From Mesorhizobium sp. M1C.F.Ca.ET.210.01.1.1 (GTDB lineage: Bacteria; Pseudomonadota; Alphaproteobacteria; Rhizobiales; Rhizobiaceae), in contig NZ_SRUU01000010.1 of NCBI RefSeq assembly GCF_004791585.1, positions 156,656-220,655 on the forward strand: a stretch of DNA of 64,000 bases, in the 5' to 3' direction. Shown here piece by piece: positions 37,640 to 47,128 of this stretch. The notes below the pieces were generated by a model that did no database searches, was not told where the DNA came from, and saw nothing but the letters and a program-made list of their open reading frames with translations. The position numbers and the translations under genes are program-made. The stretch's first letter is position 1, and each line of letters opens with the position of its first letter.

Positions 37640-39171
37640 TAGGCGTTTTCCGTATTGAGCAGGCGGACCGGCGTCAGGAACAGGATGCGCAGGTCGAACA
37701 GCATCGACCAGTTCTCGATGTAGTAGAGATCGTACTCGGTGCGCATGCGGATCTTTTCATTGGTGTCCATCTCGCCGCGCCAGCCATTGATCTGCGCCCA
37801 GCCGGTGACGCCGGGCTTCACCTTGTGGCGGGCGAAATAGCCGTCGACCACCTCGTTGTAGAGCAAATTGTGCGATTGGGCGGCGATGGCATGCGGGCGC
37901 GGCCCGACCAGCGACAGCGAGCCGAACAGCGAGTTGAAGAACTGCGGCAGTTCGTCGATCGAGGTCTTGCGGATGAAGCGGCCGACACGGGTGACGCGCG
38001 GGTCGTTCTTGGTCACCGTCTGCTTGGCGGTCGGGTCCGACCGGTCGGCATACATCGAGCGGAACTTGTAGACCTCGATGATCTCGTTGTTGAAGCCGTG
38101 TCGCTTCTGCTTGAACAGCACCGGCCCCTTGCTGTCGAGCTTGATGGCGATCGCGGTGGCGACCATCACCGGCGAGAAAATGATGATGCCGACGAGCGAG
38201 AAGATGATGTCGAAGCTGCGCTTGGCGACCGAGTCCCAGTCGTTGATCGGCTTGTCGAAGATGTCGAGCATCGGCACCGAGCCGATGTAGGAATAGGCGC
38301 GCGGACGGAACTGCAGCGCGTTGGAATGCGCCGAGAGACGAATGTCGACCGGCAGCACCCAGAGCTTCTTCAGAAGCTGCAGCACGCGCGATTCGGCGGT
38401 TAGTGGCAGCGACACGATCAGCATGTCGATGCGGGCGATGCGGGCGAATTCGATCAACTCGGAAATGGTGCCGAGCTTCGGGTAGCCGGCGACGATGGGC
38501 GGCGAGCGTTTGTCGCCGCGGTCGTCGAAAATGCCGCAGATGCGGATGTCGTTGTAGGGCTGCTTCTCGACCGAGCGGATCAGCATTTCGGCCGACTTGC
38601 CGCCGCCGACGATAACGGCGCGGCGCTCCATGCGCCCGTCGCGCGCCCAGCGCCTGATCAGCCTGGATATCACGAGCCTGAGGCCGAAGATCAGCACGAA
38701 ACCGACCACGAACCAGGTGCCGAACAGGAGGCGCGAATAGTCCTCCGATGCCTTCATGGCGAAGGCAGTGAGGGCCATCAGCGCGAAGGGGCCGGCCCAT
38801 ACCAGCAGCACGCGGCCGAAGTTTGCGACAGGGCGCATCAGCGCAGCGATCTGGTAGCTGTCGGTGACGTCGAGCAGCACCACCGCCATGAACGAAGCCG
38901 CCGCGATCGCCAGCGGATATTGCCAGGCGAGATAGTTGAAGAAGCCGACGAGGCAGAAATAGAGGCCGAGCCCCGACAGGAACAGCACCGCGAATTCGAC
39001 CATGCGCAGCACGCCGCTGACCATGATCGGCGACATCGTATCGCGCCGGTACTGGGAAGCGACCTGGCGCGCGACGTCATTGATGCCGCTGGGCGCCTGA
39101 CCTTCGGCCGGGCCGTCGAATTTGCGCACCGCATCGATGGAAAAGCGATGCGCGGGATCGATCTCGTTCAT
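37636..39171 (-). CDS. Undecaprenyl-phosphate glucose phosphotransferase (WbaP/WcaJ-type)
   Basis: A 511-residue polyprenyl glycosylphosphotransferase that loads the first sugar onto undecaprenyl phosphate. It has an N-terminal four-helix membrane part, a CoA-binding-like domain (ERRAVIVGGGKSAEMLIRSV near 185), then a membrane hairpin and the catalytic domain. The catalytic part shows KRSFDIIFSLVGIIIFSP, VYKFRSMYAD, KTSIDELPQFFN and LVGPRPHA. It starts exopolysaccharide synthesis for this locus. The ligase starts within its stop. Confidence 0.93.
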   Translation of the reverse strand: MNEIDPAHRFSIDAVRKFDGPAEGQAPSGINDVARQVASQYRRDTMSPIMVSGVLRMVEFAVLFLSGLGLYFCLVGFFNYLAWQYPLAIAAASFMAVVLLDVTDSYQIAALMRPVANFGRVLLVWAGPFALMALTAFAMKASEDYSRLLFGTWFVVGFVLIFGLRLVISRLIRRWARDGRMERRAVIVGGGKSAEMLIRSVEKQPYNDIRICGIFDDRGDKRSPPIVAGYPKLGTISELIEFARIARIDMLIVSLPLTAESRVLQLLKKLWVLPVDIRLSAHSNALQFRPRAYSYIGSVPMLDIFDKPINDWDSVAKRSFDIIFSLVGIIIFSPVMVATAIAIKLDSKGPVLFKQKRHGFNNEIIEVYKFRSMYADRSDPTAKQTVTKNDPRVTRVGRFIRKTSIDELPQFFNSLFGSLSLVGPRPHAIAAQSHNLLYNEVVDGYFARHKVKPGVTGWAQINGWRGEMDTNEKIRMRTEYDLYYIENWSMLFDLRILFLTPVRLLNTENAY

Positions 39172-39214
39172 GGGATTGTCCGCGAGCTACGCGCAAACGG
39201 ATACCAAAAGAGAG

Positions 39215-39568
39215 CTAAGAAAGCCTTGAAACAACCGGTGGTTTTGGAGCTGTATCATTGTCGGCGACGACCGACGCCAAGTTGGTGCGCCGCGAATTAG
39301 GCCCGCTCCGCCCCGGTCGCCATGGCGCAACTGCCGCGATGTCGGCGACATTGGGCTCGGCTTCATCCGGGCAGTGAGGTCGGGAGTTGATCGAGCCATC
39401 CGCGCTACGGCAAAGGCCGATGTCCTCCAGTTCGGTGGCGTTCAGCCGCTCAAGGATGCGGCGATCTCGATATCTTGCCGCTGCGTTCGCGAGCGCGCTT
39501 CTGGCGACCCGTAAGGCCGCGGCGACAAGGCGCGGCACGAACTGAAGGGAGGTTTGGAGGCTTTGCAT
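39215..39568 (-). CDS. DUF1127 domain protein
   Basis: A 117-residue protein with the short YjiS-like domain RYRDRRILERLNATELEDIGL near residue 35-55. The C-terminal 60 residues are low-complexity and Pro/Arg-rich. DUF1127 proteins are small, often RNA-linked regulators in Rhizobiales. Start supported by GGAGAAAAACG. It is divergent from the STAND regulator, with 90 bases between starts. Confidence 0.75.
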   Translation of the reverse strand: MQSLQTSLQFVPRLVAAALRVARSALANAAARYRDRRILERLNATELEDIGLCRSADGSINSRPHCPDEAEPNVADIAAVAPWRPGRSGPNSRRTNLASVVADNDTAPKPPVVSRLS

Positions 39569-39658
39569 CGTTTTTCTCCATTGTGAATGGCGGGACGATG
39601 CGGCTGCGCGGATGAAAAGTCCTTGATGCGATCCTGAAATCTTCTGTAGCGTTTCCCT

Positions 39659-42142
39659 ATGGTCAATTCAGGATTGGCGATGGCGCTGTCCTTCGGCGAT
39701 TTCGTGCTGGACGAGCGGGAGCGTTCGCTGAGCGGCCCGCGGGGAGCGATTGGACTTAGCGCGCGCAGCATCGACATGCTGTTCGTGTTCCTGGAGCGCC
39801 CGAACGTGCTGGTCGAAAAGCGCGAATTGTTCGACCTTCTCTGGCCGGGCGTGATCGTGGAAGAAAACACCCTCCACGTGCACATGTCGGCACTCAGAAA
39901 AGCGCTGGGCCCGAACTTCGTTGCGACTGTTCATGGCCGCGGCTACCGCTATGTCGGCCCGCCCCCCACGCGCATCCAGGAGCGTGGGGCGCCAACTGCT
40001 CGCTCCGGCGGAAATCTGTCTCTGTACCGAATGGAATGCATTGCGCGGGATGCCGAGACCAGGAGGCTCGTGGAGTTCGTCAACCAGTACCCATTGGTTA
40101 CGATCCTTGGCCCCGGCGGCGTGGGCAAGACGACGCTGGCCCTGAAAGCCGCCGAGGAACTTGCCGGCGGTTTTCAAGATGGCGTCTGGGTGGTGGACCT
40201 GGTATCCGTGCCCGATGGCAGCTTCGTCGAGAGCGCGATCATGCAGGTGCTCGGCATTCCCGTCAGAACCGAAACCACGCCGCTGCTCGCTCTCCTCGAT
40301 ATGCTGCGGCCACTTTCCGGGCTGCTCGTTCTGGACAATTGCGAGCACGTTGCGCATGCGGTTGCCAACATCGTCCGCTCCTTGCTGTCCGACGCCACGA
40401 GGCTGAGGATCGTCACGACCTCGCAAGTCCCTCTCGGCCTGAGCGGAGAGCACATTTTCAAGCTCGCGCCGTTCGCCGTCGAGACAACGTCCGAAAGCGG
40501 TCGTTCGGCTGCCGAAATGTTCCTCATCCACTGCTACGAAGCGCAGGGCGAGACCCTTGCCGCGGACGAATTGCCTCTGGTCCGGCAGCTCTGCGTTCGC
40601 CTCGATGGAGTCGCTCTTGCCCTCAAGATGGCGGCGGCAAGATCGGCGACTCTGGGCCTCGCCGAGGTCGACCGCCAACTGGCTGAGCGCATGGGAGAGC
40701 TTTCGACCGATTGGGGCGACACGCCGGGACGGCATCGCTCGTTGGCGGCATCGCTCGAGTGGAGCTATGGGTTGCTCGCCGAGGACGAGCGGAGAGCCCT
40801 GCGAACGCTTGGCGTGTTCCAGGGCAGCTTTACGTTGGATGGTGTGCGCGCTGTGGTCGGCGAGCACGCCGATGATCATTTGTCCGAGCTGGTCAGACGA
40901 TCGCTGATCACGCGCGACCGCGAAGATCGGACCCGCTACAGGTTGCTGGAGACGACCAGGCACTTCGCCTTGCAGGAATTGGCCAGGCAGAACGAAGAGC
41001 AGGATGCGCGCTCGCGCCTGGCCGACCATGTCCGGAGCCGCTTCGAGGAAAGCCTCGCTCGATGGGAGCTGATCCCGGACACAGCCTGGGTTGCAGCCTA
41101 TCGGCCGGACACGGACAATCTGCGCTCGGCCCTCGAATGGGCGAGATCGAGCGCCGACTGGGTCTTGTTCGTCGGTTTGGCTGCTGCCAGCTACCGCTAT
41201 TGGATAGAGGCTCAACTCGCCGGGGAGGGTCTTCGATTTGCCGAAGCCGCAATTGCCTTCTCCGATGAAGTCGCCCCTTCGCTTCGCGGCCGCCTTCTCC
41301 TTGCGCTGGGAGAATTGGCGCGGATCAATTCCCAGGACCTGCGCGCGATCGCGGCGCTGACCCAGGCGGTGAAGCAATTCGACGCCGACGCCAATGATGA
41401 ACTGCTGGCGCATGCCCTCGTTCTTCTTGGGACCACACTCAACTTCGCCGGCCGCCGTTCGGAGGCAGCCCCGGTCTTCGCGCGGCTCGAGGCCCTGTCG
41501 GGCACGCTTGCCCCGTCAAAGCTGAAGGCCTGGGCTCTTGTTTCGATTGGCTTGTGGCTGTTGACGGGTGGAGAAGACGTCGCCGGAATGGCCAAATGCC
41601 AGGCGGGACTGGCAATGCACCGGTCGTGCGGGAACGAGCGTGGCTTGTTCCGGTCGACGATGTATCTGGCTGAAATGATTCACAGGAGGCAGGATCATCA
41701 AGGCGCGCTGGCGCTCGCCGAAGGCATCTTGCCAAGCCTTCGGGAACACGGCAGCTCGCTTGAACTCGGCGCTCAGCTCAGCAATCTTGCATGCTACTCC
41801 ATGGCGCTCGGCAAAAGCGAGGCGGCGAGGGACGCAATCAACGAAGCGTGGAAATATCTGCCGCGCGATCGCGGCTCATGGCACTGGTGCCTCATCCAGA
41901 ACGCCACTGAACTCGCGGCACGAGACGGAAGATCGAGCGATGCCGCGCTCATGCTTGGCTTCGTCGATCATTGCTTTGACGACTGGCCCGACGGCCGGCA
42001 GCCTAGCGAGGCGGCCCAGCGGGAACGGATCGACGCGATTTTGTCGGCGCAGATCGAACCCGAATCCTATGCTGAGCTGTGGCAGAGGGGGCGGTCGTTG
42101 AGCTTGTTCGAGGCGGATGTTCTTGCGGGTTTTGAGCGATGA
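39659..42142 (+). CDS. Winged-helix/STAND ATPase transcriptional regulator
   Basis: An 827-residue regulator. Residues ~8-100 form an OmpR-type winged helix (ARSIDMLFVFLERPNVLVEK, then HMSALRKALG and VHGRGYRYVG). An NB-ARC-like STAND ATPase follows: P-loop ILGPGGVGKTTLAL at 149-162, Walker B GLLVLDNCEH near 222, and the sensor LRIVTTSQVPL. The last ~350 residues are helical repeats resembling TPR. There is no receiver Asp or membrane segment, so activation is probably by a ligand on the repeats. Its place between sugar-transferase genes suggests control of the EPS locus, which is inference. Confidence 0.88.
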   Translation: MVNSGLAMALSFGDFVLDERERSLSGPRGAIGLSARSIDMLFVFLERPNVLVEKRELFDLLWPGVIVEENTLHVHMSALRKALGPNFVATVHGRGYRYVGPPPTRIQERGAPTARSGGNLSLYRMECIARDAETRRLVEFVNQYPLVTILGPGGVGKTTLALKAAEELAGGFQDGVWVVDLVSVPDGSFVESAIMQVLGIPVRTETTPLLALLDMLRPLSGLLVLDNCEHVAHAVANIVRSLLSDATRLRIVTTSQVPLGLSGEHIFKLAPFAVETTSESGRSAAEMFLIHCYEAQGETLAADELPLVRQLCVRLDGVALALKMAAARSATLGLAEVDRQLAERMGELSTDWGDTPGRHRSLAASLEWSYGLLAEDERRALRTLGVFQGSFTLDGVRAVVGEHADDHLSELVRRSLITRDREDRTRYRLLETTRHFALQELARQNEEQDARSRLADHVRSRFEESLARWELIPDTAWVAAYRPDTDNLRSALEWARSSADWVLFVGLAAASYRYWIEAQLAGEGLRFAEAAIAFSDEVAPSLRGRLLLALGELARINSQDLRAIAALTQAVKQFDADANDELLAHALVLLGTTLNFAGRRSEAAPVFARLEALSGTLAPSKLKAWALVSIGLWLLTGGEDVAGMAKCQAGLAMHRSCGNERGLFRSTMYLAEMIHRRQDHQGALALAEGILPSLREHGSSLELGAQLSNLACYSMALGKSEAARDAINEAWKYLPRDRGSWHWCLIQNATELAARDGRSSDAALMLGFVDHCFDDWPDGRQPSEAAQRERIDAILSAQIEPESYAELWQRGRSLSLFEADVLAGFER

Positions 42143-42163
42143 CTTGCGGCTTCCGAGCGGAAC

Positions 42164-43294
42164 CTACCCGCGCAGCGCCGCGAAATACGCCTTTTCGATC
42201 TCGGCTGCCATCACGTCGGCGCCGAATCGCGCCTTGAGCTCGCCGGTCTGCGGCATCAGCTTCCGGTAGGCGCCGTGATCGTTGAGCGCCGTTCCGAGCC
42301 TGTCGGCGAGCTGGCCGGCATCCGGCCGGATCAGGGCAGGGGAGCCTTCGCCGAAGATCTCGGGAATGCCGCCCACCGCGGTGGCAATCATCGGCATGCC
42401 GGCAGCCAGCGCCTCCAGCACGACGTAGGGCATCGCTTCCGCGCGGGACGGGACGACGATCAGTGCGGCCAGCGCGAAGGCTTGTCTCGCCGGCATCGGC
42501 GGCAGGAAACGGACATGGCCCTTCAATCCGAGTCGCTCCACTTGCGCGTGGTAGCGCGGCAGGTCGTCGCCGTTGCCGACCATCACCGCGCTCAACGGGC
42601 GGCCAAGCTCGCTGCCGGCCCGCGCCAGTGCATCGATGAATATGTCCGGACCTTTCAGGTCGCGCATCATGCCGATGTATAAGAGATCGGCGGCATCCGC
42701 CGCCGTCGCTATCGGTTCGAACTCCACGGCCCGCAGGCCGTTATAGACCAGCCTGTTGGGGACTGGCGGCTCACCGACCTTGCGGCGATAGGTTCGCCGT
42801 TCGTAGTCGGAAACGAATAGCAGGCAGTCGGTGAAGCGTGCCATGAAGCGCTCAAGCGCGAAGAACAGCTTTCCGGTGGCCGTCGTTTCGTCATAGTGGA
42901 GGGAGCCGCCATGCGGCGAATAAAGGCGGGCCACGCGAGACCTTGAAACCCGCAACAGTGAGCCGAACAGACGGGCATAGGCGCCACCCTTGGCGCCGTG
43001 CCCGTGCAGCACGTCCGGCCGCAATTCCTTGATGATTCCATATGTGCGCCAGGCCGCAGCGATATCGCCCGGCCCGATGTGACGCTGCATCGGCGTGCGA
43101 TGGATGCCGAGCGCCAGGCTAGCCGTCATCGCCTCGAACAGCCGCTCTTCGTAGTCTCCGCCCGTGGTCGAATCGCAGACGATGCCCACGGAATGGCCGG
43201 CGGCGACCTGCGCCTCGGTCAGATCGCGCACATGCCGGAAGATTCCCCCGACAGGTGAGCGGAAGCAGTGGACGATGCGCAGATTTGCCGCCAC
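42164..43294 (-). CDS. Glycosyltransferase family 4
   Basis: A 376-residue GT-B retaining glycosyltransferase. The N-terminal domain has SPVGGIFRHVRDLTEAQ and VLHGHGAKGGAY; the C-terminal nucleotide-sugar domain has GMMRDLKGPDIFIDAL and the EX7E-type stretch SRAEAMPYVVLEALAAGMP. It adds a sugar to the lipid-linked repeat unit. Start is a GTG, MAANLRIVHC. The Wza-like gene is eight bases upstream and in the same orientation. Confidence 0.92.
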   Translation of the reverse strand: MAANLRIVHCFRSPVGGIFRHVRDLTEAQVAAGHSVGIVCDSTTGGDYEERLFEAMTASLALGIHRTPMQRHIGPGDIAAAWRTYGIIKELRPDVLHGHGAKGGAYARLFGSLLRVSRSRVARLYSPHGGSLHYDETTATGKLFFALERFMARFTDCLLFVSDYERRTYRRKVGEPPVPNRLVYNGLRAVEFEPIATAADAADLLYIGMMRDLKGPDIFIDALARAGSELGRPLSAVMVGNGDDLPRYHAQVERLGLKGHVRFLPPMPARQAFALAALIVVPSRAEAMPYVVLEALAAGMPMIATAVGGIPEIFGEGSPALIRPDAGQLADRLGTALNDHGAYRKLMPQTGELKARFGADVMAAEIEKAYFAALRG

Positions 43295-43302
43295 GTTGAT
43301 TT

Positions 43303-43866
43303 TCAGAACAGCCGTTCGCGGACGTAGACAGTGTCGCCCGGCAGGAGCGGGTCGGATGTCTGCACCCTGCCGGTCATCACCTTGCCGTTGATATCGCGGG
43401 TGATGTCGACGCTTTCCTGGTTGGCGCGCGGCGAGAAGCCTCCGGCGATCGCGATCGCCTTCTGCACGGTCAGTCCCGGCACATAGGAATACTGGCCCGC
43501 GGCGCCGACCTCGCCCATGACGAAGATCGGCCGGTAGCGGTCGATCTCGACCGAGACATCGGGATCGCGCAGATATCCCTGGCGCAACTTGTCGGCGATT
43601 TCCTTCTCGAGCTGCTGGGCGGTGTGGCCGCGCGCCGGCACGGCGCCGACGAGCGGGAAGGAGATGTAGCCGGACTGGTCGACGCTGTAGGTGTTGGTCA
43701 GGCCGTCCTGTTCGAACACTGTGACACGGATGCGGTCGCCGGCGCCGAGTCTGTAGGGCTGGTCGAGCACTTCATGGAAGGCGGCGGGGGTCGGGCGGTA
43801 GCTGGAGCAGCCGGTAAGCAGCGACAGGACAAGCATGGCGCGCAAGAGATGGGCAGTGCTTTTCAT
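43303..43866 (-). CDS. Polysaccharide export lipoprotein (Wza-like)
   Basis: A 187-residue outer-membrane lipoprotein of the BexD/CtrA/VexA family. The lipobox LLTGC is near residue 19. The Poly_export domain follows (RLGAGDRIRVTVFEQDGL, then VDQSGYISFPLVG), then a SLBB domain (VMGEVGAAGQYSYVPGLTVQKAI). It forms the exit pore for the polysaccharide. It is short compared with Wza (about 380), like GumB/ExoF-type forms. The longer frame upstream lacks the signal start. Confidence 0.92.
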   Translation of the reverse strand: MKSTAHLLRAMLVLSLLTGCSSYRPTPAAFHEVLDQPYRLGAGDRIRVTVFEQDGLTNTYSVDQSGYISFPLVGAVPARGHTAQQLEKEIADKLRQGYLRDPDVSVEIDRYRPIFVMGEVGAAGQYSYVPGLTVQKAIAIAGGFSPRANQESVDITRDINGKVMTGRVQTSDPLLPGDTVYVRERLF

Positions 43867-44131
43867 GATCGGACACGAACCTTCGTCGCTCTCGCCGCCA
43901 GTTGCAGCGGCCAACCCCAGGAAGTGCGCCCGTTATCATCCTGTTAGGGTTAATGGCCGGTAAAGGACCGGATGCGGAGGAGGCGACGGCGGGCAAAAAA
44001 CCCAATTGTTCTATTGCTTTCCTCGGGTGTTCTTTGAGTGTCCTCTAATAACTACGCATTCTGATCTTAACGGCTGAGTTACCATAGTTGTTTACGGTCC
44101 ATCCTCGACTCAAAGTTCCGGAGCAGGATGC
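43867..44131. promoter_or_regulatory. Divergent promoter region of the export genes
   Basis: An AT-rich 265-base stretch separates the Wza-like gene (left) from the ExoP/Wzc-like gene (right). No gene is seen. CTAATAACTACGCATTC and GAGTTACCATAGTTG near 44045-44095 are candidate control sequence, with no known box. Confidence 0.4.
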
Positions 44132-46318
44132 ATGTCCGTTCAGTCCGCGGCCGCAGATGTCGATGTCGACCTGAGGCAGCTCTTCGCCAGCCTGGCGAGG
44201 AACTGGCTGCGCATCGTTTTCGTCACGCTCGTGGTCACAGGGCTGGCCTTTGCCTTCGCCTGGCTGGCCACGCCGCAATACAAGGCGGTGGCCAAGCTGG
44301 AGATCGGGCCGCGCGAATCGGTCTTCACCCGGCCGGCCGGCACAAGCAATGACGACAAGCCGGCAACCGACGGGGAGGCGGTGGCCACCGAGGTCCAGAT
44401 CATATCGTCCCCCGATATCCTGAAGAAGGTTGCCGCGGACCTCAACCTGGAGAAGCTGCCCGAATTCGACGAAGCGCTGAAGATGTCGGCGCTCTCTCGC
44501 GCCCTCGTGCTGGTCGGCCTCAAGAGCGATCCTTTCGACATTCCGCCGGAAGAGCGCGTGCTCAACGCAATGCACGATAAGCTCAACGTCTACGGTGTTG
44601 AAAAATCTCGCGTTATTGCGGTCGAGTTCTCTTCGAGGGACCCAAAGCTTGCTGCGCAGGTCGCCGACGCCATCGCTCAGGCCTATCTCGCCTCCAAGGG
44701 TAACGCAAAGAAGGAATCGAACACCGCCGCTACGGGCTTTCTCGGTCCGGAAATCACCGATCTGCAGAACCGGGTGAAGGAGGCCGAGGCCAAGGTCGCC
44801 GCCTACCGGGCGCAATCCGACCTGTTGATGGGCGGCAACAATTCGGTGCTCGCGACCCAGCAGCTCTCGGAACTGTCGACCGAGCTTTCGCGGGTGCGCG
44901 CCAATCGCGCCGCCGCCGAGGCGACCGCCGACAGCGTGCGCAAGGCGCTGCAGAGCGGCGGCACGCTCGACAGCGTGCCGGAGGTTCTGTCTTCCGAATT
45001 GATCCAGCGCCTGCTCGAGCGGCAGGTGGAGCTGAGGGCCAATATCGCCGACTTGTCGACGACCCTGCTGGATAACCATCCGCGCATCCGCGCGCTGAAG
45101 TCGCAACTTGCCGATCTCGACGGCCAGATCCGCAACGAGGGGCAGAAAATACTGAAGGGATTGGCGACCCAGGCGCAGACGGCCAAGGCTCGCGAGGACC
45201 AGCTCGTCGCGGAGGTCAACACGTTGAAGGCCGCTTCAGCCCGCGCCGGCGAGCAGCAGGTGGAACTCGACGCGCTGCAGCGCGACGCCAATGCGCAGCG
45301 CCAGCAGCTCGAGTCCTATATGGCGAGCTACCGCGAGGCGACCTCGCGCGCCGACCGCAACTACTTGCCAGTGGACGCCCGTCTGCTTTCGAAAGTGCAG
45401 GTGCCGACGGAACCTTATTTCCCGAAGATCGGTCCGATAACAGGTGCGGCTGCCGCGGCGTCGCTGCTGTTGATGGCGATCGGCACGCTGTTGAAGGAAT
45501 TGTTCTCCGGCCGTGCCATGCGGCCGGCTGCCGGCGCCAGATTCGAGCCGATCGAGCAGGTGGCGATGCCCGTGGCGCGCACCGAGCTGACAGTCGCCGA
45601 GCGCGGGGACGACGACAGCGACGATTCGGTCGCCCAAGACCGGATCGGGCAGGGCGCCGCCTTCGAGGCGCCGGCTGCCGGATTGGCAGAGGCGGAAGCG
45701 CATGAGCCGCGACGGTCCAGGCTGGGCGAGATCGATGTCGAGAAGGCGGCGGAGAAGCTGATTGCTTCTGGAGCCGCGCGCGCCATCTTCGTCTCGCCGG
45801 AAGGCGACGAGGCGGCCGCTACCGCCGTGCTGGTGGCGCGCGAAGTTTCGGATGCGGGCTTGCGCGTGCTGCTGCTCGACCTCACCGCCTCGGGCGCCGC
45901 CTCGCGGCCGATGCTGGACAGCGGGCTGTTCCCCGGCATCACCAATCTCCTGGCATCCGAAGCCCAGTTCAGCGACGTCATTCACGCCGATCTCTATTCG
46001 GACGCGCATGTCATTCCCGTCGGCACCGCCGATCCGGTCCGCGCCATGCGCGCCGCAGACCGGCTGCCGATCATCATGCAGTCGCTGACCACGGCCTATG
46101 ACCTGGTCGTGGTCGAATGCGGCCCTGCCGACGCGCAAGGCATCAGCCGCCTCGTCGGCGATGGCACGGAAGTCTTCTTGTCGATGCTCGAGGCCGATGA
46201 TCAGGTGACGCAGGCGGCGGTGAAGCTGATCGAGAACGGCTATCCGGACGTCACGCTTGTGACCCCGGTCGGCCAAGAGCCGGGAAATCCGCTGCCAGGA
46301 CGCCGTTCGGCGGCGTAG
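44132..46318 (+). CDS. Polysaccharide co-polymerase (Wzc/ExoP/GumC-like) with degenerate kinase domain
   Basis: A 728-residue inner-membrane protein. It has a Wzz domain with membrane segment at ~27-47, a long coiled coil (residues ~200-400), a second membrane segment near 435-450 (ITGAAAAASLLLMAIG) and a C-terminal BY-kinase-like domain from ~540. In that domain the P-loop is SPEGDEAAATA with no GKS/T. Walker A' is LLLDLTASG and Walker B is DLVVVECGPA. There is no Tyr-rich tail, so it cannot be a normal tyrosine autokinase. It should still set chain length and bridge to the Wza-like pore. Confidence 0.9.
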   Translation: MSVQSAAADVDVDLRQLFASLARNWLRIVFVTLVVTGLAFAFAWLATPQYKAVAKLEIGPRESVFTRPAGTSNDDKPATDGEAVATEVQIISSPDILKKVAADLNLEKLPEFDEALKMSALSRALVLVGLKSDPFDIPPEERVLNAMHDKLNVYGVEKSRVIAVEFSSRDPKLAAQVADAIAQAYLASKGNAKKESNTAATGFLGPEITDLQNRVKEAEAKVAAYRAQSDLLMGGNNSVLATQQLSELSTELSRVRANRAAAEATADSVRKALQSGGTLDSVPEVLSSELIQRLLERQVELRANIADLSTTLLDNHPRIRALKSQLADLDGQIRNEGQKILKGLATQAQTAKAREDQLVAEVNTLKAASARAGEQQVELDALQRDANAQRQQLESYMASYREATSRADRNYLPVDARLLSKVQVPTEPYFPKIGPITGAAAAASLLLMAIGTLLKELFSGRAMRPAAGARFEPIEQVAMPVARTELTVAERGDDDSDDSVAQDRIGQGAAFEAPAAGLAEAEAHEPRRSRLGEIDVEKAAEKLIASGAARAIFVSPEGDEAAATAVLVAREVSDAGLRVLLLDLTASGAASRPMLDSGLFPGITNLLASEAQFSDVIHADLYSDAHVIPVGTADPVRAMRAADRLPIIMQSLTTAYDLVVVECGPADAQGISRLVGDGTEVFLSMLEADDQVTQAAVKLIENGYPDVTLVTPVGQEPGNPLPGRRSAA

Positions 46319-46597
46319 GACCGAGCGCCAGTCGGGCTGGACTGCACTGCCGTAGCGCTTGCCAGGAGGGCACCGGCGAAGAGACCGAAGTCGACGACGA
46401 ATCGAGCGCGGTTCGGTCGGCGCCGGCTATGACGACTCCAGGCTGGAAGACCGAGCCATGGCAGCTCCAGCACTTTACATCGGAAGCGGGGTCCCTAGTT
46501 TTAGCGTTTCGCGCCGCGCGCTTTCGTGCGTGGATGATCGAGAGCGGGGCCGTGAACCTTAGGCCGGTCCCTCAAAACTCCCAAAAGGATGGCTGCT
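46319..46597. other. Intergenic region with no recognised gene
   Basis: No convincing frame was found between the co-polymerase gene and the FKBP gene. The last bases carry AAAAGGA before the FKBP start; the FKBP promoter should be here. Confidence 0.4.
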
Positions 46598-47032
46598 ATG
46601 ACACAGGCCAAGAATGGCGACACTGTACGCATCAACTATACTGGACGTTTGGCCGACGGCACCCAATTCGACTCTTCCGGCAGTGAACCGCTGCAATTTA
46701 CACTGGGTGAAGGACAGGTAATTCCCGGTCTTGAAACCCATGTCGAGGGTATGGAGGTCGGCGCAAAAAGCACCGTCACCGTTCCCGCCGACGCCGCCTA
46801 TGGCCCCCATCGCCCCGAAGCTGTCGTAACCATCGACCGCGCCAGCGTGCCGGAAAACATCAACGTTGATATTGGCACTCAATTGCAGGCCCGCACCCGT
46901 GAAGGGCGCGCCATGCAGGTAACGGTCGTCGGCGTAGACGATGCCAGCGTCAAGCTCGACGGCAATCATCCGTTGGCCGGAAAGGACCTGGTGTTCGACG
47001 TTGAATTGGTCGAGATCGTCCAGGCGGCTTAG
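46598..47032 (+). CDS. FKBP-type peptidyl-prolyl isomerase (SlyD-like)
   Basis: A 144-residue FKBP-fold protein: VRINYTGRLADGTQFDSS, then LGEGQVIPGLETHVEGMEVG and VPADAAYGPHRPE. The insert-in-flap segment between residues ~70 and 120 marks the SlyD branch, but the His-rich tail of SlyD is missing. It catalyses proline isomerisation and acts as a chaperone. I prefer the ATG at 46598 because AAAAGGA overlaps the earlier ATG at 46589. Confidence 0.92.
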   Translation: MTQAKNGDTVRINYTGRLADGTQFDSSGSEPLQFTLGEGQVIPGLETHVEGMEVGAKSTVTVPADAAYGPHRPEAVVTIDRASVPENINVDIGTQLQARTREGRAMQVTVVGVDDASVKLDGNHPLAGKDLVFDVELVEIVQAA

Positions 47033-47128
47033 TCAGAACTTGAATGACTGCTCAGGATTGCGGTTAAGGGCTGCCTGGAACGCGTTCCGGATGGCCCTCC
47101 AAAGCAGGGGGCAAAGAGCTTGCCGACG

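Noticed and set aside
36350..37642. 430-codon plus-strand frame opposite the O-antigen ligase
   Set aside because: Shadow of a clear membrane protein; low-complexity acidic/basic composition and no family motif.
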